NCBI RefSeq assembly: GCF_034931365.1
Contig: NZ_JAYGII010000001.1
Span: 1 to 64,000 of the forward strand
Direction: 5' to 3'
Origin: Natronospira elongata
Lineage (GTDB): Bacteria; Pseudomonadota; Gammaproteobacteria; Natronospirales; Natronospiraceae
DNA length: 64,000 nucleotides
Of the stretch, positions 22,938 through 31,686 are shown piece by piece (the stretch's first letter is position 1; each line of letters begins with the position of its first letter). The notes beneath the pieces were generated by a model. That model did no database searches, had not been told where the DNA came from, and saw only the letters and a list, made by a program, of their open reading frames with translations. Position numbers and translations under genes: made by a program.

Positions 22938-24280
22938 AGCAAGCAAATCACTATCGGCGGGCAGGCTGGCTGATTCTGCTTCTGTGGCTGTTCGCCCCGG
23001 CCGTCTGGGCCGATGAGGTGCTGCGGGTGGATATCACCAGTGGTGTGGATGCGGCCGAGCCGGTGGCCGTGGTGCCCTTTGCCTGGGAAGCAGACGGCGA
23101 GGCGGGGCAGGACGTGGCCGCCATCATTGCCGCCAATCTGGAACGCAGTGGTCGCTTTCGCCCCCTGAGCCGGGACGAGCTGCCCGCCCGTCCCGGCATC
23201 GAAGGCCGCCCTTCCTTCAGTGAATGGCGTGAAGCGGAGGCCGATAATCTGATCGTGGGCGAGGTGCGCCAGTCCGGTGATCGCCTGGACATTCGTTTCC
23301 GCGTCTACGATGTCCACCGCGGCGAACAGGTGCTGGGCTACAGTCTGCCGGCGAGGGCCGACCGCCTGCGACGGGCTGCCCACCAGATCAGCGACATGAT
23401 CTACGAGCGGCTGACCGGTGACCCCGGTGCCTTCAATACCCGACTGGCCTATGTTCAGGTCGAGCGGCGCAATGGCCGGGAGCGCTTTCATCTGGTGGTG
23501 GCGGATTCCGACGGCGAGAACCCTCGCCAGATCATGAGTTCTTCCCATCCCATCATGTCACCGGCCTGGTCTCCCGATGGCGAGCGCCTGGCCTATGTCT
23601 CTTTCGAGAACCGCCGTTCCGAGATCTTCGTGCAGGAGTTGCGGACCGGGCAGCGTCAGTCCGTCTCCGCCCGGGACGGCATCAATGGTGCGCCGGCCTT
23701 CTCCCCGGATGGCAAACGGCTGGCCATGACCCTGTCGGTGGGAGATGGCGGGCCGGATATCCATGTGCTCGATCTGGAGAGCGGTGAATTCACCCGTGTC
23801 ACCCGCAGCCGGGCGATTGATACCGAACCCGCCTGGTTCCCGGACGGTGACCGTCTTGCCTTTACCTCGGACCGTGGGGGTGCGCCCCAGATTTACAGTG
23901 TGGGGGTGGATGGTGGGCAGTTACGGCGTTTGACCTTTGATGGCAACTATAATGCCCGCCCCATGGTCTCACCCGATGGTCGACGGCTGGCCATGATCCA
24001 TCGCGGTGCGCAACCCGGGTTTCGGATTGCAGTCCAGGATATGGAACGTCGCGGTCTGACCGTGCTGGGAGAAGGCAACAGTGATGAATCTCCCAGTTTT
24101 GCCCCCAATGGCGCCATGATCATTTATGCCTCGCGCAGCAATGGGCAGGGCGTCCTGTCCGCCGTGTCCACGGACGGCCGGGTACGCCAGCGTCTGGGCA
24201 GCGGTGAAAGCAATGTCCGCGAGCCGGCATGGTCGCCACGCCTGGATGCCGTCGACCGGGGTGCGCTGCGAGGAAACTGA
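22934..24280 (+). CDS. tolB: Tol-Pal periplasmic protein TolB
   Basis: 448 residues from GTG 22934, overlapping the tolA stop. Signal peptide ends near AVWADEV; N-terminal alpha/beta domain to about 175; then a beta-propeller with repeated SPDGxRLA motifs (WSPDGERLAYVS, FSPDGKRLAMT, WFPDGDRLAFTS, VSPDGRRLAM). TolB binds Pal and TolA. Confidence 0.97.
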   Translation: MKQANHYRRAGWLILLLWLFAPAVWADEVLRVDITSGVDAAEPVAVVPFAWEADGEAGQDVAAIIAANLERSGRFRPLSRDELPARPGIEGRPSFSEWREAEADNLIVGEVRQSGDRLDIRFRVYDVHRGEQVLGYSLPARADRLRRAAHQISDMIYERLTGDPGAFNTRLAYVQVERRNGRERFHLVVADSDGENPRQIMSSSHPIMSPAWSPDGERLAYVSFENRRSEIFVQELRTGQRQSVSARDGINGAPAFSPDGKRLAMTLSVGDGGPDIHVLDLESGEFTRVTRSRAIDTEPAWFPDGDRLAFTSDRGGAPQIYSVGVDGGQLRRLTFDGNYNARPMVSPDGRRLAMIHRGAQPGFRIAVQDMERRGLTVLGEGNSDESPSFAPNGAMIIYASRSNGQGVLSAVSTDGRVRQRLGSGESNVREPAWSPRLDAVDRGALRGN

Positions 24281-24322
24281 CAGCCTGGCTTTTCAAAAAT
24301 TTGATTGCAGGGGAGTAGTTCC

Positions 24323-24871
24323 ATGAACGGGAATGAAGGTATCACCTTGAAGCTTGTCACTGCCTTGTCGGCGGCCCTGGTCCTGGCCGCCTGTGCCGGC
24401 ACTCAGGAGATCGTCGATGAGGAGGCCGCCGACGAGGCGGACCGCCGCGCTGCTCAGGAAAGAGAATCGGCGGAGATCGATGGTCTGCGGGATGATGAAT
24501 TTGCCGAGTTCCAGGCCCTGGACGACCCGGATAGCCCGCTGTCCGAGCGGGTCATCTACTTCGATTTCGACCGTTACGAGGTCAAATCCGAGTACCGGGA
24601 ACTGGTTCGGGAGCACGCCCGCTACCTGCGTGACAGGCCCGATCTGCGGGTCCGTCTGGAAGGTCATACGGACGAACGCGGCTCACGAGAGTACAATATC
24701 GGTTTGGGAGACCGACGGGCCCAGGCCGTCCGGCGCATGCTCGTGCTCCATGGGGTATCCGAGGACCAGATCCGGACCGTGAGTTACGGTGAGGAGCGGC
24801 CGGCCATCCCGGAGAGCAATGAGGATGCCTGGGCCGCCAACCGTCGGGTGGAAATCGACTATATCCGGTGA
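24323..24871 (+). CDS. pal: Peptidoglycan-associated lipoprotein Pal
   Basis: 182 residues from ATG 24323, preferred over an upstream in-frame start because AGGGGAG lies eight bases before it. Lipobox VLAAC (C24). OmpA-like domain: VIYFDFDRYEVKSEY and LEGHTDERGSREYNIGLGDRR with the peptidoglycan-binding Asp and Arg. Anchored in the outer membrane and bound to peptidoglycan. Confidence 0.97.
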   Translation: MNGNEGITLKLVTALSAALVLAACAGTQEIVDEEAADEADRRAAQERESAEIDGLRDDEFAEFQALDDPDSPLSERVIYFDFDRYEVKSEYRELVREHARYLRDRPDLRVRLEGHTDERGSREYNIGLGDRRAQAVRRMLVLHGVSEDQIRTVSYGEERPAIPESNEDAWAANRRVEIDYIR

Positions 24872-25656
24872 TGCCAATGTCTTTTCGAAACAGCCTGATT
24901 CCACTGGCCCTGGGCAGCATCCTACTGCTGCCGGGCTGTGCCGCCCTGGATGCCCAGGACGACGAAACCGCCGAGCGGCTTGATCAACTGGAAGACCGTC
25001 TCGCACAGATCGAGCGCCTGGTGGACAGTGACAGCCTTATTGATCTTGCCGCCAGCCTGGAGGAAATCCAGTCGGAACTTCGCGGCCTGCGTGGTGATGT
25101 GGAACTGCTTCAACACCAGCAGGAGGGCATCCAGGAGCGCCAGCGGGAAACCTACCTGGACCTGGACCGGCGGCTTCGGCGCCTGGAAGTCGGGGGTGCA
25201 CCGACGGGCACACCCGACCTTCAGGAAGACGAACTGGCAGGACTGGATGCCGGTGAGGAAAGGGGCGCGGCGGATCCAGCCGAGGCCTACCAGGCGGCCT
25301 TCGAGCTTCTCCGGGAGGGGCGCTACGACGCCGCCGGCGAGGCCTTTGACGCCTTCCTGGCAGACCACGCCGACAGCGATCTCGGCGCCAATGCCCGCTA
25401 TTGGCTGGGAGAGGTTCATTACGTCACTCGGGATTTCGAGCAGGCCAGCGAAGAATTTCGGCGTGTCCTGGATGATTATCCGGGCTCCAACAAGGAGGCG
25501 GACGCCGCTCTGAAGCTGGGTTTTGCCTATTACGAGCTGGAGCAATGGGATCAGGCGCGGGACATGCTTGAAGAAGTCCGCCGCTCCCATCCGGATACCT
25601 CGGCCGCCCGTCTGGCGGGGAACCGCCTCAATCGCATGGCCGATGAAGGCCGCTGA
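24871..25656 (+). CDS. cpoB: Tol-Pal associated TPR protein CpoB (YbgF)
   Basis: 261 residues from ATG 24871, overlapping the pal stop by one base; ATG 24877 is also possible. N-terminal export signal ends in LLPGC (C23), which could be a lipobox, unlike the soluble E. coli protein. Then a coiled coil (about 30-105) for trimerisation and, from about 135, TPR repeats (AYQAAFELLREGRYDAAGEAFDAF, ARYWLGEVHY, ALKLGFAYYEL). CpoB couples Tol to the peptidoglycan synthase PBP1B in E. coli. Confidence 0.94.
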   Translation: MPMSFRNSLIPLALGSILLLPGCAALDAQDDETAERLDQLEDRLAQIERLVDSDSLIDLAASLEEIQSELRGLRGDVELLQHQQEGIQERQRETYLDLDRRLRRLEVGGAPTGTPDLQEDELAGLDAGEERGAADPAEAYQAAFELLREGRYDAAGEAFDAFLADHADSDLGANARYWLGEVHYVTRDFEQASEEFRRVLDDYPGSNKEADAALKLGFAYYELEQWDQARDMLEEVRRSHPDTSAARLAGNRLNRMADEGR

Positions 25657-25667
25657 GTGAGCGCTCC

Positions 25668-26366
25668 ATGACGGTAGAGGTTCCGCTCAAGCCGATGTCT
25701 TCCCGTGATTCTGCAGGGTCGCGGGTGAACCGGGTGCGCATTACCGAGATATTCCATTCTCTTCAGGGAGAATCGCGAACGGTGGGCTTGCCCACCGTTT
25801 TCGTGCGTCTGACCGGCTGCCCGCTGCGCTGCGTATACTGCGATACCGAATATGCCTTCCATGGCGGAGAGTGGCGAGAGATCGACGACATCTGCCGGGA
25901 GGTCGCCAGCTACCAGGCCCGCCATGTCACGGTGACCGGGGGCGAACCCCTGGCCCAGTTCAACGCCGATCGGCTGATCCACGCCCTTGCCGATGGCGGG
26001 CAGGAAGTCTCGGTGGAAACCAGCGGCGCAATGGACATCAGTGTCCTGGATGATCGCATTGTTCGGGTGATGGATATCAAGACTCCCGGCTCCGGTGAGG
26101 TGGATCGGAATCGTTGGGAGAATCTGGACCAGTTGCGCCCCACTGATCAGCTCAAGTTCGTGATTTGCAACCGGGCCGACTATGAGTGGAGCCGGGACCT
26201 GTTGCGGCGAGAGTCACTGCAGGATCGCTGCGAAGTCCTTTTCTCGCCGGAGCACCAGGGTCTCAAGCCCGCCCAGCTGGCGGAATGGATACTGGAAGAC
26301 CGCCTCCCGGTGCGGTTTCAGCTGCAATTGCACAAGTACCTCTGGGGCGACGTCCCCGGTCGCTGA
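25668..26366 (+). CDS. queE: 7-carboxy-7-deazaguanine synthase QueE
   Basis: 232 residues. Radical SAM cluster motif CPLRCVYC (C51, C55, C58), preceded by IFHSLQGESRTVGLPTVFVR and followed by VTVTGGEPL, all typical of QueE. It converts carboxytetrahydropterin to CDG in queuosine synthesis. The true start could be ATG 25695; there is no strong ribosome site at either. Confidence 0.95.
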   Translation: MTVEVPLKPMSSRDSAGSRVNRVRITEIFHSLQGESRTVGLPTVFVRLTGCPLRCVYCDTEYAFHGGEWREIDDICREVASYQARHVTVTGGEPLAQFNADRLIHALADGGQEVSVETSGAMDISVLDDRIVRVMDIKTPGSGEVDRNRWENLDQLRPTDQLKFVICNRADYEWSRDLLRRESLQDRCEVLFSPEHQGLKPAQLAEWILEDRLPVRFQLQLHKYLWGDVPGR

Positions 26367-26383
26367 CAGAGCCTAGCCAGATT

Positions 26384-27076
26384 ATGCCGATTTCAAATGA
26401 CGACACGCCGAAGGCCGTCGTGCTCCTCTCGGGCGGCCTGGATTCAGCCACCGTGCTGGCCATGGCCAGGGACGAGGGCTACGAGTGTCATGCAATCAGT
26501 TTCCGCTATGGCCAGCGCCATGATGCAGAATTGCAGGCGGCCGAGCGTGTAGCCGAGTCCCTGGGGGCCGCCAGCCATCGGACTGTGGGGCTGGACCTGG
26601 GTAGCCTGGGTGGCTCCGCGTTGACCGATGCCAGTCTGGCGGTGCCCGAGACCCCGGGTGAGGGGATCCCGGTGACCTATGTACCGGCCCGCAACACGGT
26701 CTTCCTCTCCATTGCCATGGGCCTGGCCGAAGTCATTGAAGCCGCTGCCATTTATATCGGTGTCAATGCGGTGGATTACAGTGGTTATCCTGATTGTCGG
26801 CCGGCATTCATCGAGCGGTTCCAGGCATTATCCGATGTGGCGACACGCCAGGGTCTGGAAGGTCGGGGACCGAGTATTCGCACCCCGCTGATCGATTTGC
26901 CCAAGTCCGAGATTATTCGGCGTGGTCTGGCGCTCGGTGTGGACTATGGCCTGACCGTGAGTTGCTATCAGGCCGATGAGGCGGGCAGGGCCTGTGGCCG
27001 CTGCGACGCCTGCCGTTTCCGCCGCCAGGGCTTTGAAGAAGCCGGGGTCGGGGATCCCACCCACTACCGACAGTGA
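26384..27076 (+). CDS. queC: 7-cyano-7-deazaguanine synthase QueC
   Basis: 230 residues from ATG 26384, which gives the family start; a longer frame from 26186 lies inside queE. PP-loop VVLLSGGLDSATVLAMA, SFRYGQRH, NAVDYSGYPDCRP and a C-terminal zinc site of four Cys in SCYQADEAGRACGRCDAC. It turns CDG into preQ0 with ammonia and ATP, the step after QueE. Confidence 0.96.
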   Translation: MPISNDDTPKAVVLLSGGLDSATVLAMARDEGYECHAISFRYGQRHDAELQAAERVAESLGAASHRTVGLDLGSLGGSALTDASLAVPETPGEGIPVTYVPARNTVFLSIAMGLAEVIEAAAIYIGVNAVDYSGYPDCRPAFIERFQALSDVATRQGLEGRGPSIRTPLIDLPKSEIIRRGLALGVDYGLTVSCYQADEAGRACGRCDACRFRRQGFEEAGVGDPTHYRQ

Positions 27077-27106
27077 GTGGCAGGGAAGTTTTCTCTCTCT
27101 CAGAGC

Positions 27107-27135
27107 TTCCAACATGTGTGCAATGCCGCTATAAT
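27107..27135 (+). promoter_or_regulatory. Sigma-70 type promoter of tRNA-Lys
   Basis: A perfect -10 TATAAT at 27130-27135, with TTCCAA (27107-27112) as a moderate -35 at a 17-base spacing. The tRNA begins 13 bases after the -10. Confidence 0.65.
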
Positions 27136-27147
27136 GGCGGGCTTTCC

Positions 27148-27223
27148 GGGTCGTTAGCTCAGTTGGTAGAGCATCGGACTTTTAATCCGCTGGTCGCTGG
27201 TTCGAATCCAGCACGACCCACCA
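27148..27223 (+). tRNA. tRNA-Lys (anticodon TTT)
   Basis: 76 bases: acceptor GGGTCGT/ACGACCC, anticodon loop CTTTTAA giving TTT, T-loop GTTCGAATC and encoded CCA. One mismatch at the top of the anticodon stem. Confidence 0.95.
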
Positions 27224-27267
27224 AATTAAAAAAGGCGCTTCTCCTTGGAGAAGCGCCTTTTTTAATT
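27224..27267. terminator. Strong bidirectional terminator
   Basis: AAATTAAAAAAGGCGCTTC with its perfect complement forms a stem of about 20 bp around a TT loop, A-rich on one side and T-rich on the other. It separates tRNA-Lys from the convergent minus-strand genes. Confidence 0.92.
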
Positions 27268-27294
27268 TGCGGGTATTGTCCCGGTACTGGTGAT

Positions 27295-27684
27295 TTACCA
27301 GGTGCGGGTCTCGATGATGGAAACCGAGAAATCGGACATATTGCGCTCGAACTCCATCATGGCAGTGAAATCAAATTCCGCCGATTCACCGGGGCCCAGG
27401 TTTTCGGTCCGGGCCGGCCAGCCGTCAACGCTGTCCACGGGGTTGCCGTTGCCGGCTCTTGCTTCGATTTCCACTCGGGCACCGGCGGGCTCGCTGCAGT
27501 TATTCACTAGCTGCCCGCGCATCACCAGCCGGGGGCAGTTGCGTCCGGAACAGTTCTCAACCGAGATATCCAGATCCTGGACGTCGAAGTCCGAAGAAGT
27601 GCAGGCCGCCCAGGCCATGTTTCCGAAACCAAGGAAAAGCATTGTCGTGGCCGCCAGGGCCAGGTACTTGAGGGAGTGATTCAT
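27295..27684 (-). CDS. Small secreted protein, paralog A
   Basis: 129 residues. Signal peptide to AWA-A (about residue 26). The mature part has four Cys and the pattern SGRNCPR, GQLVNNC, EIEARAGNGNPVDSVDGWPAR, NLGPGESAEFDF, FERN. The NNC...NLGPGE spacing resembles FxLYD/Ig-like small beta-sandwich domains, which is an inference. About two thirds of mature positions match the next gene by my hand alignment. Function unknown; likely periplasmic or exported. Confidence 0.8.
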   Translation of the reverse strand: MNHSLKYLALAATTMLFLGFGNMAWAACTSSDFDVQDLDISVENCSGRNCPRLVMRGQLVNNCSEPAGARVEIEARAGNGNPVDSVDGWPARTENLGPGESAEFDFTAMMEFERNMSDFSVSIIETRTW

Positions 27685-27866
27685 GTGGACTCGTCCTTAA
27701 TCGCTTGTTCGCAAAATCCAATTACTTTCAGAACTCAGGGAAACGGCTGTCCTGCCGCTATGCCCGGCTCACCTGTCCCCTTAATTTTGTGGCCTGCTGT
27801 CGCACGCCTTGTGCAGCGTCCAATCAGGCAGGCCAACGGTGTGCGGGCTTGACGCCCGTCTGTGCA

Positions 27867-28244
27867 TTACCATTCGCGGACTTCGACAATGCTGACCGAG
27901 AAGTCCACCATGTTGCGTTCGAAGGTCATCATGCCGGTGAAATCGAAGGAGACCCGGTCACCTGGGTCCAGATTGCTGGTTCGCGCCGGCCAGCCATCCA
28001 CGGAATTGACCACGTTGCCGTTACCGGCGAGGGCCTCAATCTCGATTCGGGCCGCCGCGGGGGCGTCACAGTTATTGATCAGGTCGCCCTTGATGATCAC
28101 CCTTGGGCAGTTACGGCCACGACACTGGTCGATGCCGATTTCAAAATTCTCCACCCCAAAATCTCCGGAGGAGCAGGCCGCCCAGGCCGGGGCCGCCAGT
28201 GGCAAAACAAACAGCAGACTGCAGAGCAGGACCATCTTTCGCAT
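27867..28244 (-). CDS. Small secreted protein, paralog B
   Basis: 125 residues, signal peptide to AWA-A (near 22), then a mature domain matching paralog A, including all four Cys and the blocks GRNCPR, INNC, AGNGN, SVDGWPART and FERNM. It lies upstream of paralog A with a 182-bp gap, so each may have its own promoter. A tandem duplication is the simplest origin. Function unknown. Confidence 0.8.
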   Translation of the reverse strand: MRKMVLLCSLLFVLPLAAPAWAACSSGDFGVENFEIGIDQCRGRNCPRVIIKGDLINNCDAPAAARIEIEALAGNGNVVNSVDGWPARTSNLDPGDRVSFDFTGMMTFERNMVDFSVSIVEVREW

Positions 28245-28439
28245 TTCGGGAACCCCTCTTCCGACGAAGGCCTAGCGACATTTGACATATACAGTGTGGT
28301 CAAGGGAGGGGGCAGGGGGCAATCCCGTGATTAACGGGCGGTAATTCTCAGGGGATGGGCGGTTCAGAGCGGGTACTGTCGGTATCGTGCGCCTGATCGC
28401 CGGGCCTGCCCGACGAGAGGGAATTTCGCCGCGCGCGCT

Positions 28440-29666
28440 TCAGGTGATCATATTGCCGGCAGCGTCCAGTGCATCGATATAGGCTTGCTTGACGGCTTCA
28501 GCAGGGTAGGGGCCATCCTCGATATTGTCCCAATTGCCCTGTTCATAATCCTTCACGAAACCAAGCAGGACGCCGTAGGGTCCTTTCCCCTGCAGTAGCG
28601 CTCGGTCAATCTCCTCGGATAGCGGTACCGAGTCCAGAATCGTTTCCAGGGGCGCGTTCAGGAGTGCATCCAGGACGGAAAACAGGCCCACGGTGAAGGC
28701 AACCTCCCGGCTCAGATTGGGCGCATGCTCCGACAGGATTTCGCACATCTTGCCGCGGGTCAGGGCAATGGTAATCAGTTCGGGGGGGCGATCGGTCAGA
28801 CCGGCCAGGACCAGCAGACGTACCCAGTTGCGCACCGCCGGCAGGCCAAGGTAGACAATCGCATGCTGAATGGACTTGATCTCGAGGGAGACGCCGTAAT
28901 AGGCGGAATTGACGCAGCGAAGCAGCTTGTAGGAAAGGGCCACGTCCTGCTTGATGATGGCTTCCAGTTCCTTGGGCCCCACATCAGGGTCCTGTAGCTT
29001 GGCCAGAACCCGGAGAATGCTGAGTTTGTTGTCCGGCAGGCGCTTGCGCTCCAGCAGCTCGGGTTCGCACAGGAAATAGCCCTGGAAATAGTCAAAGCCC
29101 AGTTCCACGGCCATGTCAAAGGCCTCTTGGGTCTCGACCCGCTCTGCCACGAGCCGGGCGGGGTACTGGCGGACCTTGCTCACTTCCTCGGCCAGCTGTT
29201 CCCGGCTGCGATCGAGTATGTCGATCTTGACCAGATGCGCGAGCGGCAGAAGCGGAACCACTTCTTCACGGTATTCGAAGTCATCCAGGGCAATCTTGAA
29301 GCCCTGGTCCACCAGCCGCTCCACCGATTTCACCAGCTTGTCATCCACTTCCACGGTTTCCAGGATCTCAAGCCCCACATGGGCGCTGGATAGCGGGAAA
29401 TCCGTGTCGTTGATGAGAAAGTTGCGGGTCAGGTTGAAAAAGGCATATTTGGAGCCCACCAGTTTGTCCAGACCGATTTCCAGAAAGGTATCGGTGATTA
29501 CCTGAGAGGTAGCCCGGTCGCCGTCGAATACCGAGGCAATGTTGCGGCGGCTGTCCCGAAACAGGATCTCATAGCCATAGACCCGCTGCTTCTGGTCGAA
29601 GATGGGTTGCCGAGCAATGAAGAGCTGCGGAGCCGGTCCCTTGCTTGCTGCGCTTGTTTCTGCCAT
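28440..29666 (-). CDS. EAL-HDOD signalling protein with degenerate EAL domain
   Basis: 408 residues from ATG 29666; a longer frame from 29747 adds an unlikely N-terminus. The EAL-like domain (about 15-215) has YGYEILFRDS in place of EAL, LDDFEYREE where active enzymes have DDFG, and AERVET in place of E-G-V-E. The HDOD domain (about 205-400) shows IIKQDVALSYKLLRCVNSAYYG. These changes suggest a c-di-GMP sensor or scaffold rather than a phosphodiesterase. Upstream lies ycgR, another c-di-GMP protein. Confidence 0.9.
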   Translation of the reverse strand: MAETSAASKGPAPQLFIARQPIFDQKQRVYGYEILFRDSRRNIASVFDGDRATSQVITDTFLEIGLDKLVGSKYAFFNLTRNFLINDTDFPLSSAHVGLEILETVEVDDKLVKSVERLVDQGFKIALDDFEYREEVVPLLPLAHLVKIDILDRSREQLAEEVSKVRQYPARLVAERVETQEAFDMAVELGFDYFQGYFLCEPELLERKRLPDNKLSILRVLAKLQDPDVGPKELEAIIKQDVALSYKLLRCVNSAYYGVSLEIKSIQHAIVYLGLPAVRNWVRLLVLAGLTDRPPELITIALTRGKMCEILSEHAPNLSREVAFTVGLFSVLDALLNAPLETILDSVPLSEEIDRALLQGKGPYGVLLGFVKDYEQGNWDNIEDGPYPAEAVKQAYIDALDAAGNMIT

Positions 29667-29770
29667 GAAATCAACCTGTGTCGGCGGGGTGGGGCTCACC
29701 GGGTGGTATTGACGCCAATTATGGCGGGAGGGCCATTGCAGTCTCAAGCCCCTCTGGACAAAACATCGGC

Positions 29771-30508
29771 TTATAGTTCGTTTTTTAGCTGCCTGCGTTG
29801 CAACTGGAAGACAAATCGCTCGATCTGACGGCGGTCACTGGCCTCCAGGCGAAGGAATCGAGCCCCCAGGCGATTGAAGGGTTTGTCACGCACTGGCTCG
29901 TTGAAACGGATTTCGACCCGGGTTTCAACCGTGGCGTCAGGAAAATCAATATGGCAGTCACAACGGTTACCGCGCTCCAGTCCATCGGCGAGCTGTTTGT
30001 TGACACGGAAACCGATGCCGGAAATCGACACGTCGACCAACACGCCCTCGAACCAGTCCCCGTCCGAATTACTCATTACCACCGGGCATTCGGGGCGAGC
30101 AGGAACTTCCACCCGGAAGGCCCGGCGCCGTTGAAGGTAGCGCAGACTATCCGGGATCGGCGCAATATAGGTGATGAAGCCATCCTGTTCCTCGCGACGA
30201 CGTACCTGGACCGGAAAACGCACTTCCGCGCCATCCAGCTGCCCCGTGACCTGAAAACTCTGCTGGAGACGAACCAGTCGATCGCCATCAGTGGGGGTGA
30301 GCTCGTCGAAACTGAGTTCGCCACGCTCTATGTCCACGCCCAGCAGCATGCTGCCGAACTGATCGGAGCGGCCGCGGAAGCTGACGGTCAGCAAGGGGCG
30401 CTGGTCCCTCAACCGCAGCAGTAACTGTCGGATGCGGGCAGGGCGCTTCTCCAGCGTTTCTTCCGCCGGGGCATTATGGTCGGATTCCACTGTCACTGTA
30501 GCTTTCAA
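29771..30508 (-). CDS. ycgR: Flagellar brake protein YcgR
   Basis: 245 residues. N-terminal YcgR domain to about 120, then PilZ domain with the c-di-GMP site QRRRAFRVEV and DVSISGIG (the RxxxR and D/NxSxxG motifs). When c-di-GMP is bound, YcgR slows the motor by contacting FliG or MotA in enteric bacteria. Its place beside flgN supports a flagellar role. Confidence 0.9.
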   Translation of the reverse strand: MKATVTVESDHNAPAEETLEKRPARIRQLLLRLRDQRPLLTVSFRGRSDQFGSMLLGVDIERGELSFDELTPTDGDRLVRLQQSFQVTGQLDGAEVRFPVQVRRREEQDGFITYIAPIPDSLRYLQRRRAFRVEVPARPECPVVMSNSDGDWFEGVLVDVSISGIGFRVNKQLADGLERGNRCDCHIDFPDATVETRVEIRFNEPVRDKPFNRLGARFLRLEASDRRQIERFVFQLQRRQLKNEL

Positions 30509-30630
30509 TTTATGTCAAAAGGTTTTATCTATTGGGCAAAGTGTAGTCGACTCATGCTGCTATCCGTGCGCAGGGAGCCGTGCTGAGCGAAATAAGCGAG
30601 GAGCGGCATCAATACGCCGACCAGGGGCGA

Positions 30631-31152
30631 TCAAACCCAAACATGGCGCTGACTGTTCTCGCCATCCCGGGTACGACCATCCGATCCATAGGTGGTGCTG
30701 GCTTTTGTCCCCAAATCCTGCCCGCTGAGGATAGCGAGAGCCTGTTCAATCTGTCTACCCTGCAATCCGACCCGCTGACCATTATTCTGATTGTCGTGGC
30801 GTAGTTTGCCCAATTCGGCCAGCAGCTCGGTCCATTGAGTCGCGAGGCTGGATTCGCCGGCCAACTCAAGGGCCCTGGCAATCTGCTCGCCACGCCTCTC
30901 CCGGGCATCGCTTGAGGCCTGGATGTTGAATCCCTTTTCCAATGCCCCGAGCAGATATTTAAAACCCCGGTCCATGTCTTCGGCAAGCGGGATCTTTCTT
31001 GCCGCCAGATCATGGACGGCCTCGGTGTCGCGTTGGCTGAGTGCCGCGGCTTCCTGTTCCAGGAGCTGCTCAAACTGGCGCGCCAGCGCCCGAAGGGATT
31101 GCAGCCGCTGGCTGGCGAGCTGGCGGGGGTCGTGCTGGGCTTGGTCATTCAC
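30631..31152 (-). CDS. flgN: Flagellar export chaperone FlgN
   Basis: 173 residues, largely helical and charged, with the C-terminal FlgN features DNQNNGQRVGLQGRQIEQAL and TTYGSDG. FlgN carries FlgK and FlgL to the export gate. Third gene of flgA-flgM-flgN on the minus strand. Confidence 0.9.
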   Translation of the reverse strand: MNDQAQHDPRQLASQRLQSLRALARQFEQLLEQEAAALSQRDTEAVHDLAARKIPLAEDMDRGFKYLLGALEKGFNIQASSDARERRGEQIARALELAGESSLATQWTELLAELGKLRHDNQNNGQRVGLQGRQIEQALAILSGQDLGTKASTTYGSDGRTRDGENSQRHVWV

Positions 31153-31230
31153 AGCGAATTCCTCCGGACGATCCAGATGGATTGGGGAGGACAGGACGAA
31201 GGAGGGCGCTCGAACGGCTTCAGCCGGGGT

Positions 31231-31533
31231 CTAGATTTCCCGGCTGTCGCGGATCAACGCGTCAGCGATGCGATCAGAGTCAAGCTCGTAGTCGCCACGT
31301 TCAATCGCATCACGCAGCTCGGCGACCCGTGCCTGGTCGACGCCGTCGCTTTCCGCGACGCGCTGCTCGATGGCCTGCATCTGGCGACCGGAGGCCGACA
31401 GGCTGACCCGGTCCTCTTCAGGGCGATTGCCGCTCTCGCCGCCGCCTTCACGGGTATTTTCCACCCGCTCATTGCGCCGATCGTTCTGGAGCTGGTTCTG
31501 CCCCTGGACCAGATTGTTGATGCGATCGATCAT
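31231..31533 (-). CDS. flgM: Anti-sigma-28 factor FlgM
   Basis: 100 residues, N-terminal half disordered and polar, C-terminal FliA-binding helices with VSLSASGRQMQAIEQ and RVAELRDAIERGDYELDSDRIADALI. FlgM holds FliA until the hook is complete and it is exported. A sigma-28 promoter lies just upstream, giving the usual feedback. Confidence 0.95.
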   Translation of the reverse strand: MIDRINNLVQGQNQLQNDRRNERVENTREGGGESGNRPEEDRVSLSASGRQMQAIEQRVAESDGVDQARVAELRDAIERGDYELDSDRIADALIRDSREI

Positions 31534-31572
31534 GACTTCCTCGCTCCCCCGGAAAACCCGCTTTCACCCTCC

Positions 31573-31599
31573 TTATCGGCCGCTTCCCGCCGGACTTGA
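31573..31599 (-). promoter_or_regulatory. Sigma-28 (FliA) promoter of flgM
   Basis: Minus strand: TCAAGTCC, an 11-base spacer, then GCCGATAA, against consensus TAAAGTTT-N11-GCCGATAA. The -10 is a full match. It ends 40 bases before the flgM start. Confidence 0.85.
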
Positions 31600-31686
31600 G
31601 GGATTTTTTCGGATTTTCCGTCGCGACCTGTCCTCTATTGTACCGTCCCGGCCGCTTCCCAGGCCAGGGTCGGTCTAACTCTCGGT

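Noticed and set aside
26186..26383. N-terminal extension of queC
   Set aside because: It overlaps queE in another frame, and the family start matches ATG 26384.
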